64,000 bases of DNA. It comes from Torreya grandis. Lineage: Eukaryota; Streptophyta; Pinopsida; Cupressales; Taxaceae. The position numbers and the translations under genes are program-made. This document shows, one piece after another, positions 11,641-22,439 of this stretch. Location: positions 1,053,501 to 1,117,500 of the forward strand of contig JARHVA010005358.1 of NCBI GenBank assembly GCA_037957365.1, given 5' to 3'. Numbering within the stretch: the stretch's first letter is position 1; every line of letters starts with the position of its first letter. The notes below the pieces were generated by a model. The model was not told the origin of the DNA. It searched no databases and was given only the letters and a program-made list of their open reading frames with translations.

Positions 11641-14326
11641 TATTGAAACACAAATATCTACTAAGAGGGGAGTGAATAAATACATTGACTCAATTAGTCT
11701 TTTTTGTACCTTTTGAAAATTGATTAAAAAGCATATACAGATTACAACAAATATGTAGAGATCACACATACACAAATTCACATGACACCATATGTATATG
11801 TGGAAAACTCAATATGGGGAAAAACATGGTGAGAATAGCTACTAGAATCTAATGATCTAATCTAGCCTCATAGTCAAAACCTCACTAGTTACACACTAAG
11901 GGCACCGACATTAATGAGACACCAATCCACTGATTTAAGAGCACCAACTCTAAGGAAGCACCCAATCCCTCACTAAGCACCAACTCACCTTATCTGATGA
12001 CACCCACCAATCAGATTTATATGGAGTTATGACTCTAGATTTACATATAGATTAATAAATGAATCCAATTCTTTGTTCTTTATTACACATTTGATCTATA
12101 ACTACTTATTCTTTGCACTTAATCTATCTTTTATTCCACTCTGTCTCTCTACTTTTGTGTCTCTATATATCTCTATTTGACACAATTAAATAATACCAAT
12201 AGTTCTTACTTATATCCTAGATGACATATACAATCATTTGATCTAAGTCTTTATATCTTATTTGTGTTCACACTAGTTTGATAACACATCACACTCTATT
12301 ATGGACTCAATTCATTATTTCTTGAACAACAAGTTTCCCATGTCTTGAACTCATGCTCCACCATCATGATTCTTGGTTTGATTACTACTTATTGCATTTA
12401 GTAGATTACAGTTTTGATGCACATGCATATTTAAAAATTTTATTGATTACAACAATCAATCTAATTATTTGTATGATAATTTATGGCTTACATGTATGTT
12501 CCTATAGGTTCATGCACTTAACTATTAGGATGATCATATATTTAAATATCAACTACTGATTTTAAGTTTGGCACCATTATCTGATGGTCTTCATTCAAAA
12601 TTTTCAAATTTAAAATGCATCTGTTAGATCGATCTTTGACAGGATTATGCTCTCTCTTCAATCTTTGTACACTTTCAAACTTTAGTTGTTCAAATTTAAA
12701 ATGTGTCGATTGATCTTTCTGATCTGAGATCCCATGTATTATTAGATATTTATAGTTGCATGAACTTTATCTCTATCTATGGTTAAACCTCGATCTCCTA
12801 ATCTCATCTCGTAGCTTCCTGAGTCTTTAGAAAAAATACACTCTATCAATCTTGCCAAACTAGCTTATGATTTAACTTGCCTTTGGGTTGATAAACATTG
12901 ACTTCTTTATCCCATTGAGTCTACTCACTCCATTGGATCTTCATTTCATGATCAACTGCTAATCGTTTGATATTATGATAATCTTGATCTTTATCTCTGA
13001 TGAGAACCCATAAATGTGACACTTGCAATTAATACATTCCTTATAGACATTATTGTCAATTTCCACTACTGATACACTTGGCATCATCACATTGATTATT
13101 AACTACTTAACTTTGTAATACACCATAGATTTACTGTTCAAGCTCCATGATTGTGACACTTGTCACTAGCGCATTCACTCATAGGTACCTTTGACATTTT
13201 AAATTTGTTGAGCATCATTAGATATTCAATATATGATTAAGCACTAACCATTATATATAATAAAAAGCTCAAACTTTACCTTGTGGATATTTGACTATGG
13301 GAACCATCTCAATATGGTTGGAAGGCTAACTTTGCACCTTCATATCTTTTGCTTCACTCATCTGCCTACTCTCAAATTTAGACCATATAAATTAAGCATG
13401 ATAATGAAAAAAACCATATGCTCATTTATTCTTGAATCCTTCACACGTGTGAGATATAAAATGATTAATATTATCACTTAGATTATTCTACCACAGAGCA
13501 AATTATGCTTAGAAATACCTAGAAGGACAACTTTGTTTTTGCATAACTTTTGATGCACTTCATTACATGACCTATAATTTAGTGCATAAGATCCTCTCAC
13601 ATAGGGGATTCCACCCACATATTCATTTTCTTCAAAAACCTTCATATGTGAAATATATTACATCATAAAAATACCTACTCAACTTTGTCTTGTAACCTAC
13701 AAATTTGACTAAGTGTGGGAGAACACTGTAAAAATACATGGGAGCCTAAATTTTCTCATGAATATATTTTTTTTCACTAAATTTCGTGACCTAAGATTTA
13801 TCACATTAAAGATAGGGAAAAAAATGAACAAACCCATATGATCATTTTATCCTAACACCTCTATGTATGCAAATGTTGACCTCATCAACATGTTTATTTG
13901 GCTCTAGCTGAACCATTTAATAAATTTGGCTAAGTATATAATCTTAATGAATTTTGTCTGAGTAACCAACTTTGCACCCTCATACATTCGACCATGATTC
14001 ATCACATAACTTCAATTATGGTACATAATAACTAGGGACTAATGCGATCCTAGAAATATGACCAACTCCCTCAAACTCGTTCACACATGGCAATGGTGAC
14101 ATCAACAAAATTCCTATTCATATTTTCATCTATAGAGTCAAAATGTCTAAATGATCAATATGAAGAACAAGATGAGTTCCACTCATGCACATACGCACTC
14201 CAACCATATTTGACCTCTGATAGGATCCCTTGTATATGATCTAATTACCATATTTAGACCTTGGCATCAATGACATCCATAATGCTGATAATCTCCCTTT
14301 TGACATCAATGGCAATCATATTGCCA
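11641..14326 (-). repeat. Copia 5' LTR (right on the plus strand)
   Basis: Direct repeat of 3499-6137, beginning TATTGAAACACAA and ending ATTGCCA. It carries small insertions and deletions relative to its partner, for example an extra stretch near 11850-11880. It would contain the promoter in the element's orientation, but I cannot assign a TATA box with confidence. Confidence 0.85.
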
Positions 14327-14331
14327 ACATC
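14327..14331. repeat. Target site duplication of the Copia element, right copy
   Basis: ACATC directly follows the LTR end TTGCCA. It pairs with ACATA at 3494-3498, with one mismatch. Confidence 0.6.
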
Positions 14332-15244
14332 TTTGGTTCAATTGCAAGTTGACACCTTTTTATTTCTTCATTTTTTTCTCATGAAATTTGCTTGCACAAA
14401 TAAGATTGATTTAATCTACTCTTCCATGTTTGTGTCTTACAATAGGCACATTTCTTCTACTGGTAGCTATTCCATCTCATTTATCTCTTATAGTGAACCT
14501 TTGCACACATGCACCTCAATCTTTCTTCTATTCCACTCAACAACCCTAGTTATGCTCTTGGAAACTCTATGCATCTTTCTACAATATCTCTTTTTGCATC
14601 TTCATGTTGTGCCTCCATCAAAAGGTATCAACTTTTAGCCAAGAATCTTCTAAATCCTTTTCTTGAATAGGTTTTCTGACTATCACATCTTTTCTATCCT
14701 TTACGAGGATTTATTTTTTCAAAAATTATTTAGAATATTTTGGTGTAAGGGGACTTAAGGTTTAATCTCCTTTCTTTGGCACATTTTCCATGTCTTTCAC
14801 AAGAAAATTTATGATTTTTTTAGGGTTCTCCTTTTGTTCCCCTTAACTATTGTCGAATGATATCCACCATGCATTCACCTATTTTGTTTTGTTATTACCA
14901 AGTTATTCTTGTCATTTGCTTGCACACTTTCCTCATGCAACCTTATCCTCAACCCATTTTTTCATTAGCATTGGATATCACTCTTATATAATCTCTTGGG
15001 GATATTAGTGGCATTAGTGTTGCTCCCATGTTGGCTCATCCTGCATGACACCTTTTATTGAGACTCTATTTTATTCACTCTAGTGAATAGGCTTTGTAGG
15101 TTACCTCATATGACATTGGAGTCTTCTCAACCATTTGATATGGATTTCAAGATGCACTATTTGGTTCAATAGTTTGTAAATCATCTATTCCTAGCTTTAT
15201 ATCATCTTCTTTCCTTTCTGTCTCCTTCTTTCTTGGTCATATCT

Positions 15245-15427
15245 CTAGCCTTCTAATACATTGTCACACAACCTTGTTTTGGCATACTCCACCTTCATTG
15301 ATTCCCTTACACTCTTTACGAAAAAACAATGCTTGACCTCTAAGACCCACTCCATCATTTTCTTAGGGCCTTCTCTTTTAAAAAGCTTTCGTGCATCAAC
15401 TTTAGGTTGATTGTCTATGTACCTCAT
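15245..15427 (-). pseudogene. Gag-like fragment, copy A
   Basis: The 60-residue minus-strand reading (RYIDNQPKVDARKLF, then MMEWVLEVKHCF, then YAKTRLCDNVLEG) matches most of the longer copy B reading at 53753-54064. The pattern of a tryptophan-containing helix (EW-x-x-x-x-K/E), a hydrophobic segment and then KTRL...LEG resembles the central retrotransposon gag domain of Ty3/Gypsy elements. That assignment is a judgement from pattern, not a search result. Stops bound it on both sides. Confidence 0.55.
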
Positions 15428-16291
15428 AACCTTTGAGGGTTCTCTTCTTTTAGGGGTATTTACCTTATTTTATATGGGATTATTCTTCTCTATATTTTTC
15501 CCTCCATGTTTGTGACATTATTTTTTGTAGCACTTGAAACATGAAGGCTATCTCCTCCATTTTCTTTGATATCTATAACTTCAAGTCAGATCTTTTGTTG
15601 ATCAATACCTCGCACTTCTTGATCTTGACCCATCCATGCTCAATGGAGAACACCTTTTGGCATGTTATACCCATTACAATTATTTGAATATTATCCTTTG
15701 CTTGACTACCTCACTGCTAGAGGTCAATAAAAATTTTATATTTAGACACGCTTATGTATTTCCTCAAATTTGGAAATCTGTATGCACTTTTTTGAATTGC
15801 CTCACATTCAAAAAGTTGTCAATGTTTGACATTTTTTCCTAGTGTAACGATTTTCATCAAATTTGGTGATTTATTTCACGCACTCATGTAGGTTATTTCT
15901 AACCTCAAAATCACAATGCTACCTATTGTTGTGCTTTGTGTTGTAATCCTATGTAGGTATTATGGACTTAAGAACCACTTTTTAAAAAAAAAAACACCAT
16001 GATCCTACATAACTCATTTCTATTGAGTGTATTTTTATGTTTTTGTCACTCTCTAGCAACCTTTCTCTTATTAGACAATGATGCTTTACTAGCCACCTCA
16101 TGTTTGAAGATTTGTTGCTCACTTTATTTTAGACTCTCATGTCACCTTTGTTCTCTATCAACCTTTTCATGATGAACAATGTTTTGCTAGCTGCCTCGGG
16201 TCTGATGATCTACTAAACTTCTTTTCATTGGCTCATATCTCACTTGTAGGTCCATCTTTTCTTCCTAGATGCTCTTAAGATTTGTGACCTT

Positions 16292-16303
16292 GATTTGATA
16301 CCA
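16292..16303 (-). other. PBS-like site of the gag-bearing relic
   Basis: The minus strand reads TGGTATCAAATC, close to the tRNA-iMet-complementary primer-binding site pattern TGGTATCAGAGC. It abuts a stretch (16304-16895) that is also found, in the same orientation, at about 50420-50760, as expected for an LTR. This supports a minus-strand LTR element. The counterpart position is deleted in copy B. Confidence 0.55.
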
Positions 16304-16895
16304 AAAAAACTAGTGCAATCGTGATTAGGGGCCCAATGAAGTGAAATCTTAACCTCATAGCCCTCAAAGTTACTTACAATGGATATTGCCATTAAAACAT
16401 ATCATTCACATATCTCAAGGGTGTTTCACGATATTATGAGCTTTGCAGGTTTACAATGGAATTCTACGGCTCTCAAAACCAATCCTCAGATGTAAATCTT
16501 CCTATTTCTACTATAGCATCCTCAGATTACCATTCACTTAAGGCTACGCACCTTATCTCTCATGCCAATCTTCAATCCCTAAATACAGGTTCAGTTTAAC
16601 AAAGTCTACTCGTTGGCTTTAGATCATTACTTGGATTTGCTCTAACAAAATCTCTTCTTAATTCGTTCGTATATTATCGTGCAAGCCTTTATTTTTGTAC
16701 CTTATTTTAAACCATTAATACCTCTATGTAATATATAATTCTTCGTATATACGAGTTACGCCAAAAATAAAACTTATTAACCTTTTCATATCCTCCAACT
16801 TCATATACAACTCTCGGCTACCTTTCTTCCATACAAGGGCACTCTTGTGTTGTCCAAAGCTGGTTGATATTCCCGCTAGCTGAATTTTTTTGGGG
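16304..16895 (-). repeat. Candidate 5' LTR of the gag-bearing relic, copy A
   Basis: 16331-16740 is similar to about 50425-50760, including the shared phrase ATCTCAAGGGTG followed by GATATTATGAGCTT. It lies just outside the PBS-like site. The outer end is not sharply defined; a TGATG at 16896-16900 is where copy B rejoins. It is absent upstream of the intact albumin gene. Confidence 0.5.
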
Positions 16896-16900
16896 TGATG

Positions 16901-17070
16901 CAATATTAAAAAATACTATTGATATAATATTTTTTCCCTCAATAATTTAACGCCCTGATATCATTATGAATGAAAACCGTATATTCGAATATATTGCCCG
17001 GCTTTTAAAGCAAACGCCAACGTCCAAAAAAGCTCGGCCTCGTACTGAAACCATAAACACGAGTCATCAT
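16901..17070 (+). promoter_or_regulatory. Distal upstream region of the albumin pseudogene (duplicated)
   Basis: Nearly identical to 54759-54930 upstream of the intact gene. After 17070 the two copies part. Here only 30 bases separate the shared distal part from the shared leader ACTGAGA, whereas the intact gene has 150 bases there, including its TATA box. The proximal promoter is therefore missing from this copy, or was replaced. Confidence 0.7.
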
Positions 17071-17127
17071 AATCGACAAAACAATACTCCTTACTCATCT
17101 ACTGAGAGAGAGCAAAGCAAAGCAACA

Positions 17128-17420
17128 ATGAAGAGCCTGTTAATGAAATTCATAGCAGTAGCCCTTGTATTGCTAATCTCTTCAGTCCCCTTCACATTAG
17201 CAGACTGCGATGAGAGTAAGAAAGACAACCAGAGAGGGGAACAATCTTGTGATCCCCAGTGACTGTATCAGTGCATGGATTTCGTAAGAGGAGAGCAGCA
17301 GCAGGAGCAGAACAGGCCCTCTGATATGTGCTGCCAGCAGCTCAGAGGAATGGATCAGCAATGCCACTGCGACGCCATTTGAAAAATGTTCAACCGAGCA
17401 CAGGGAGGAGGAGGAGATAA
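17128..17420 (+). pseudogene. 2S albumin pseudogene, truncated
   Basis: The reading from the ATG at 17128 starts MKSLLMKFIAVALVLL, a signal peptide like that of the intact gene at 55101, and follows it closely to about 17420. A TGA at 17260-17262 stands where the intact gene has an arginine codon after CDPQ. A second TGA at 17380-17382 follows CDAI. Beyond the stops the cysteine pattern is still readable (C-x7-C, CC, C-x-C). The similarity stops inside the glycine-rich loop at about 17420, where an AT-rich repeat begins, so the last two cysteines, the intron and the 3' end are absent. There is also a Tyr-to-Cys change just after the signal peptide. Any product would be a short secreted peptide of about 44 residues at most. 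The proximal promoter of the intact gene is missing. Confidence 0.9.
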
Positions 17421-18130
17421 TCTAACAAACTTCTATACAATCACATCATCTTTTAATCTTTTTTAAATATTAAACAAACCTATATACAATTACCTCTTTT
17501 TAATTATAATATAAATTATTGAAAATTTAATACTTTTATATAATCATACTAAACAAACTCCATATAATCCCATCATCTTTTTATTTTTTATTAATAGTAA
17601 ACTCAATTATAGATAATAATCTCTCTTTAATTATAATTATAATTTAAATTTTTACTCTTTAAATATAATTATAATTTAAATTATTAAAAATTTAATATTT
17701 TTATATACATCTATACGAAACAGATTCCATATAATCACATCTTCTTTTTATTTTTTAATAATATTAAAAAAACTTATATAAAATTACCTCTCTTTAATTA
17801 TAATTACAATTCATATTATTAAAAAATTAATATAAAACAAATCTCCATAATTATATAAAAAAGATTTCTATATAATCATATCATCATATATAAAAAATAT
17901 CTCTATATAATTATATTATCTCTTTAAAAAAAATTTAACACTCAACAATCCTATACATACAATCACCTCTCTTTAATTTTCTTTTCTTTTCTTTTTATTA
18001 ATCACCTCTTTATTTTTTAATATTAAAGCCATGTGAATATATTTTATAATTTAAAAATATAATTACATTCTCGAATTAAAAAAAATATTATACTCTAAAT
18101 TAAATAGATTAAAAATGCTACAACAGATGG
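17421..18130. repeat. AT-rich repeat family (TATATAATCACATC type), array 1
   Basis: Loosely repeated units with a core like TATATAATCACATCTCTTT, alternating with ACAAA-rich and TTTAATTATAAT-rich parts. The same family recurs at about 56100-57840 and 63080-64000. No coding potential. Its left edge coincides with the truncation of the albumin pseudogene. Confidence 0.65.
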
Positions 18131-18439
18131 ACAAAACCCTGAAAAGGATTATTTGAAACGGGGAAGAGGCCATTGGAGGCCACAAGGGCAATGGTTTGTT
18201 AGTTATTTTTCTGAAATTTTTTAATCAATTTTTTAATGTGTAGTTGTTCTTTCGATTTTTCGGTTTGTTAAGCCTTTCCTACTTATTCCTTTATAGAATC
18301 GGATTCTTATTTTAAAAAATTATGTTTGATTAATACTTAAAAAATTAAATTAAAAATGAATTTCATATATATATTTTAGAGATCATTAGATTAAATTAAA
18401 TATAATTTTAATAACTATAAATTTAATATATATATTTTA

Positions 18440-18462
18440 GGTAACTAAATTAAATATTAATC

Positions 18463-18508
<46 letters not shown>

Positions 18509-19220
18509 AATTTAATATTAAATTGTAGGTTTCTAAAAATATTGTCTTCATAAAAATATTATATAATATTTTCAAAATTTTATAATCTAACTTTTATACA
18601 CTAAATTATTTATGAATTTTGAAAATAGAAAATCTTTTATAAATATTATCTAAATTAAATATTGTACATAATATTTTCAAAACTTTAACATTTAATCCTT
18701 ATGCATTGTGAAATTTTTATAAATTATAAAATATGATTTTTTTAATAAATATAACATTCTTAATTTAGATAAATCTATATAAAAGAAAAATCTATCTATT
18801 TAATAAATATTTTATAATTTATTTATATAAAAAATGTTATCAGTATACATATTTTAAATAAATCTTCTATAATCTATTTATCAAATAAATCCTCTATAAA
18901 CTATTTTTGTAAAAGACTTTGTCAACATATATATTTTAAATAAATCTTCCTCTATAATCTATTTATATAAAAAATGTTATCAACATTATATATTTCAAAT
19001 GAATCTTTTATATCTATTAGATAAAGCATTTATAGATGTAAAATATGTTATGAGTATGCATAAATTAAATAAATCTACATAAAAGATTTATATACAAAAT
19101 GTTGAAAGATCATTCTTGAAATGGGATGGTCTAAAAATGATATTATATAAGAAGTATGGGCATACAGAAAATAATATTTTATGATATTGTAAAATATTTC
19201 AAAAATGATATCATATAAAT

Positions 19221-19275
<55 letters not shown>

Positions 19276-19318
19276 CATATAGAAAATAATATTTTATGAT
19301 ATTGTAAAATATTTCAAA

Positions 19319-19356
<38 letters not shown>

Positions 19357-20129
19357 CAAATATTTATCTTTTTTCATTTATTTATCATATTTTATATTTT
19401 AAATATATGTTCAATTGTTTATATCATAACATTTATTTATAATTATTAAGACATACATTTCTAATGTTATATTTTAGATTATCTTTAAAATAGTTTTCTC
19501 CATAATTATTATCATCATGGGTTTAGTTGGATTAATTTTATATTTATTTATATATAAATAATATTTTTTTTACAAAATTTTGAAAAAAGCATATATCATA
19601 TTTAAATAAATATGTTACTAATGTATGTCACTGCACTTAAATTGCAGGCCATAAGAACATTGATTTGTTAACTATATTTCAAAAAATATTTAATGATTCT
19701 TTTTGTTGTGAAGAAGTTTTTCTTTTGCTTTTTAATTTTTTCTCATAGATATTGATGTACATCTAAGCTTCTTAGGCTTTCTTTACTTGGTTCTTTCAAA
19801 AGGTCAGGTCTTTATTTGAAAATAACTTAGTTTGGTATCCTAATTATTTGTCCCTTTGTGAGAGGTGGAAGCCTAGACTGTACCTCATCCTCAATATTAA
19901 CTTATGAATTTTGTAATAATTTAGTTGAAACTAAACTATTCATTAATATCTTGGTATCCCTTCATTAAGCTTCCTCTTCTAACATCTAGTCATCATCTGG
20001 GTCACTTTTGGTAGCCTCACTAATATTTTCTAACAAGGCTATTTCAGTTTTATCCTCATTATTCTTTAGTAGACCATTCTCTTTCTATTAAATTATTTCT
20101 TCATCATTATCTATAAATTCCATAGCCAG

Positions 20130-20131
<2 letters not shown>
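18440..20131. repeat. AT-rich dispersed repeat, unit 1
   Basis: Shares a long series of landmarks with 20470-21720, in the same order: the ATAATATTTTCAAAA phrase (18566 and 20516), the 'AAATGGGATGGTCTAAAAATG' region near 19117 (related to 21536), and the TCATCATGGGTT phrase near 19511 (related to 21675 and 21870). It contains (TA)n tracts at 18466-18506, 19226-19273 and 19323-19354. No gene is seen. 19620-20130 is single-copy AT-rich sequence as far as I can tell. Confidence 0.55.
19160..19354. repeat. Tandem duplication with (TA)n ends
   Basis: The phrase GAAAATAATATTTTATGATA with its downstream ATTGTAAAATATTTCAAAAA occurs twice (from about 19168 and from about 19280). Each copy runs into a (TA)n tract. 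This fits slippage or unequal exchange between microsatellites. Confidence 0.75.

Positions 20132-20176
<45 letters not shown>
20132..20176. repeat. (TA)n microsatellite
   Basis: An uninterrupted run of alternating T and A, about 45 bases. Confidence 0.95.
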
Positions 20177-20178
<2 letters not shown>

Positions 20179-20400
20179 TTAGCTATTCTTCTATTTGTCC
20201 TTTATGGGATGCCCTCATGGGTGGACATTGAGGAGAGATAAGGGGTCTAATGTGAATAACATACAGAGTCAGATTAGGAGATGGAGATTGAAGGGGTGAA
20301 TAAGTGAGAGTGGAAGTGAGTGTTGGGTGTTGGGTGAAATAGGGGATGTAGGTGGAAGAAAATTGAAAAAAATTAAAAATAAATTTAGTATGAGAATAAC

Positions 20401-20403
<3 letters not shown>

Positions 20404-20468
<65 letters not shown>
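20404..20468. repeat. (TA)n microsatellite
   Basis: A run of about 65 bases of alternating T and A. It yields misleading isoleucine-tyrosine open frames on the minus strand, which are not genes. Confidence 0.95.
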
Positions 20469-20474
<6 letters not shown>

Positions 20475-20568
20475 TGTAAGTTTTTAGAAATATTGATTTC
20501 ATAAAAATATGTATATAATATTTTCAAAACTTTTTAATTTATTGTGAAATTTTTATGAATTGTGAAAA

Positions 20569-21020
20569 TGATGGAGAAAAAAATAAGCCAATTTTTTGGA
20601 GGCTATAGCTTTTGATCCATAATTTTGTTTGATCTTTTCTACTTGCGAAAATAATCGTATCATTATTGTTGTCGATGGGATCATATGAAGTTATATATTT
20701 TTAGAACCGGACATCAACTTCAATTGAATTTCATCCCAAAGTCTAATTATAGTGTTTAGGATATTTTGGGATACTTTTAAAATATTTCAAGAATTTTTAA
20801 AAATAAATTCAGATTTTAGTTTTTTTTTCAAATTTTACATGTAAACTCTAATTTCTGAGTTAAGGTTTATTTAAACATGATTTGAGTTTGCAATTATGGA
20901 AAGTCATTCAATACAAATCATATACAAGTTATTATTTAGAATCTTGACCTATTGATAATTTTATTTGTCTTGTTAGTTTTTAGGTTCATTAGAAGATATC
21001 AAATCACTTAAAAATCAATA
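20569..21020 (+). repeat. Solo LTR related to the 57.8-63.1 kb chromovirus
   Basis: It begins TGATGGAGAAAAAA with TTTTTTGGAGGCTATAGCTT nearby, matching the chromovirus right LTR start at 62595 (TGATTTAGAAAAAA, then GTGGAGGCCATAACTT). Its later part has TGTAAACTCTAATTTCTGAG and then CCTATTGATAATTTTATT, matching the left LTR at about 58230 and 58345. No internal coding region adjoins it, so it looks like a solo LTR. It interrupts a repeat unit: sequences on both sides resemble a continuous stretch at 18600-18660. Its right end is uncertain by about 20 bases. Confidence 0.7.
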
Positions 21021-21680
21021 TTATAAATATTATCTAGATAAAAAAATTTACATAATATTTTCAAAACCTTCCAATCTAACTTTATACACTAAAATATTTA
21101 TGAAATATGAAAATATAAAATTTGTTATAAATCTAAGAGTCTTAATTTGAATAAATTTATGTAAAATAAAAATTTATCTTCTAATAAATCCTTTATAAGA
21201 TATATATGTAAAATACCTTATCAATATAGATATTTTTTAAAGGAGAATTATTTACACCATATCTTTGTAAAAGTCTATATCATCATACATATTTTTTAAA
21301 AACATTTTGTATCTATAAATTATAATATAAATCTCATAATCTATTTATCAAATATATTATTTATAATCTATCTAGCAAACAAATATCTATAATATATCTA
21401 TATAAAAATTGTTATCAACATAAATATTTCAAATAAATCTTTAAATCTTTTATAATTTATTTATGTAAAAAATATTATCAGAATACATATTTATAAATAT
21501 AAATAAAATATCTATGTAAAAGGCATTCAGAAATCATTTATGAGATGGGGTATTCCAAGAATGATATTGTATAAAAGGTATGAGCACCTTAGGAATAATA
21601 TTTTATGGTATTCTGAAATGTTCTTATGTTATATTTTACATTTTTTTTAACATAGTTTTTTCCATGATGATTGTCCTCGT

Positions 21681-21715
21681 GGGTTGGGTTGGGTTGGGTT
21701 AGGTTAGGTTAGGTT
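21681..21715 (+). repeat. Short GGGTT/AGGTT pentamer array
   Basis: Four GGGTT units are followed by three AGGTT units. The pentamer resembles the insect-type telomere motif but is probably slippage of a GGGTTGGGTT phrase that occurs singly in related repeats near 24740. Confidence 0.8.
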
Positions 21716-22439
21716 AAATTGGATTGTTATGTTTTATATTTTAATTGTTTACGTCATTTTTTTTATTTATTTTTTTAAAATTTTAAATATATTCTCGATT
21801 GTTTATATTATATCATTTCTTTTCAGCGATTAAAATATATATATTTCTAAAGTTAATAACTTATGATTATCATCATGGGTTAGATAGGTAAGGTTTTGTT
21901 TTGAAATTATATTATATTTATTTATACAAATAATTTTATATTTTATTTAAATTATATTTTTCAAATTTTAAAAGAGATATAGTATTTTTCAAAACCTTCC
22001 AATTTAATATTTATCAATTGTGAAATATTTATGAACTAAAAATCTATAATTATTATTTTAAATAAATTTAAAAATTGTAAATCTATTTATTTAATAAATA
22101 GTTTATAAAAAAACATTATCAATATAAATATTTCAAATAAATATTCTATAATCTATCTATTAGATAAATCTTCTATAACCTATCTTTATAAAAGTATTTA
22201 TTAATATATATATTTTAAATAAATATTTTATATCTATACATTATCAAATAAATCTTATAATTTATGAATTAGATAAATCCTTTATAATCTATCTCACAAA
22301 TAAATCTTCTATAATATATTTATATAAAAAATGTTATCAAACATAAATATACTATGAGACATTTCCACTGAATAATCATAATGAACCTAGATTGACTCAT
22401 ATGTCCCACTTAGATAAGAACTCCCCCACTATTACCTAA

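Larger units (their letters stand above)
3499..14326 (-). mobile_element. Ty1/Copia LTR retrotransposon, about 10.8 kb
   Basis: The element is bounded by two direct repeats of about 2.65 kb (3499-6137 and 11641-14326). Both start TRTTGR and end TTRCCA on the plus strand, which gives TGG...CA-type ends in the element's own minus orientation. Between them, on the minus strand, lie gag, integrase, reverse transcriptase and RNase H remains in the Copia order (integrase before RT). A tRNA-iMet-type primer-binding site sits two bases inside the right-hand (5') LTR. Flanking 5-mers ACATA (3494-3498) and ACATC (14327-14331) look like a target duplication with one change, and the unoccupied counterpart near 52852 reads ACAAC. 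Every coding part has stops, so the copy is dead. The LTRs have diverged by roughly a fifth, implying an old insertion. Confidence 0.9.
14332..16303 (-). mobile_element. Gag-bearing LTR-element relic, copy A, right part
   Basis: This stretch is colinear with about 52860-54750 (copy B). It begins at the point where the Copia insertion split the sequence: GCAAGTTGACACC occurs at both 14345 and 52869. It holds the minus-strand gag-like fragment at 15245-15427 and ends at a PBS-like site, so the parent element ran on the minus strand. No pol domain is recognisable in either copy, which suggests either a gag-only non-autonomous element or strong decay. Confidence 0.6.
20470..22360. repeat. AT-rich dispersed repeat, units 2 and 3
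   Basis: Outside the solo LTR, 20470-20568 and 21020-21720 repeat the order of phrases in 18530-19520. 21860-22360 is a further partial copy, with TTAGATAAATC and TATCAA...ATATTTCAAATAAAT phrases. There is no coding potential. Copies are heavily diverged. Confidence 0.5.

Noticed and set aside
14261..14638. 125-residue plus-strand open frame
   Set aside because: It spans the right end of the Copia LTR and the relic beyond it, so it is a chance frame across an insertion junction.
20183..20527. 114-residue minus-strand frame with long Ile-Tyr repeats
   Set aside because: It is the translation of a (TA)n microsatellite.
21681..21715. Possible telomeric repeat
   Set aside because: It is pentameric, not the plant TTTAGGG heptamer, and only about seven units long.
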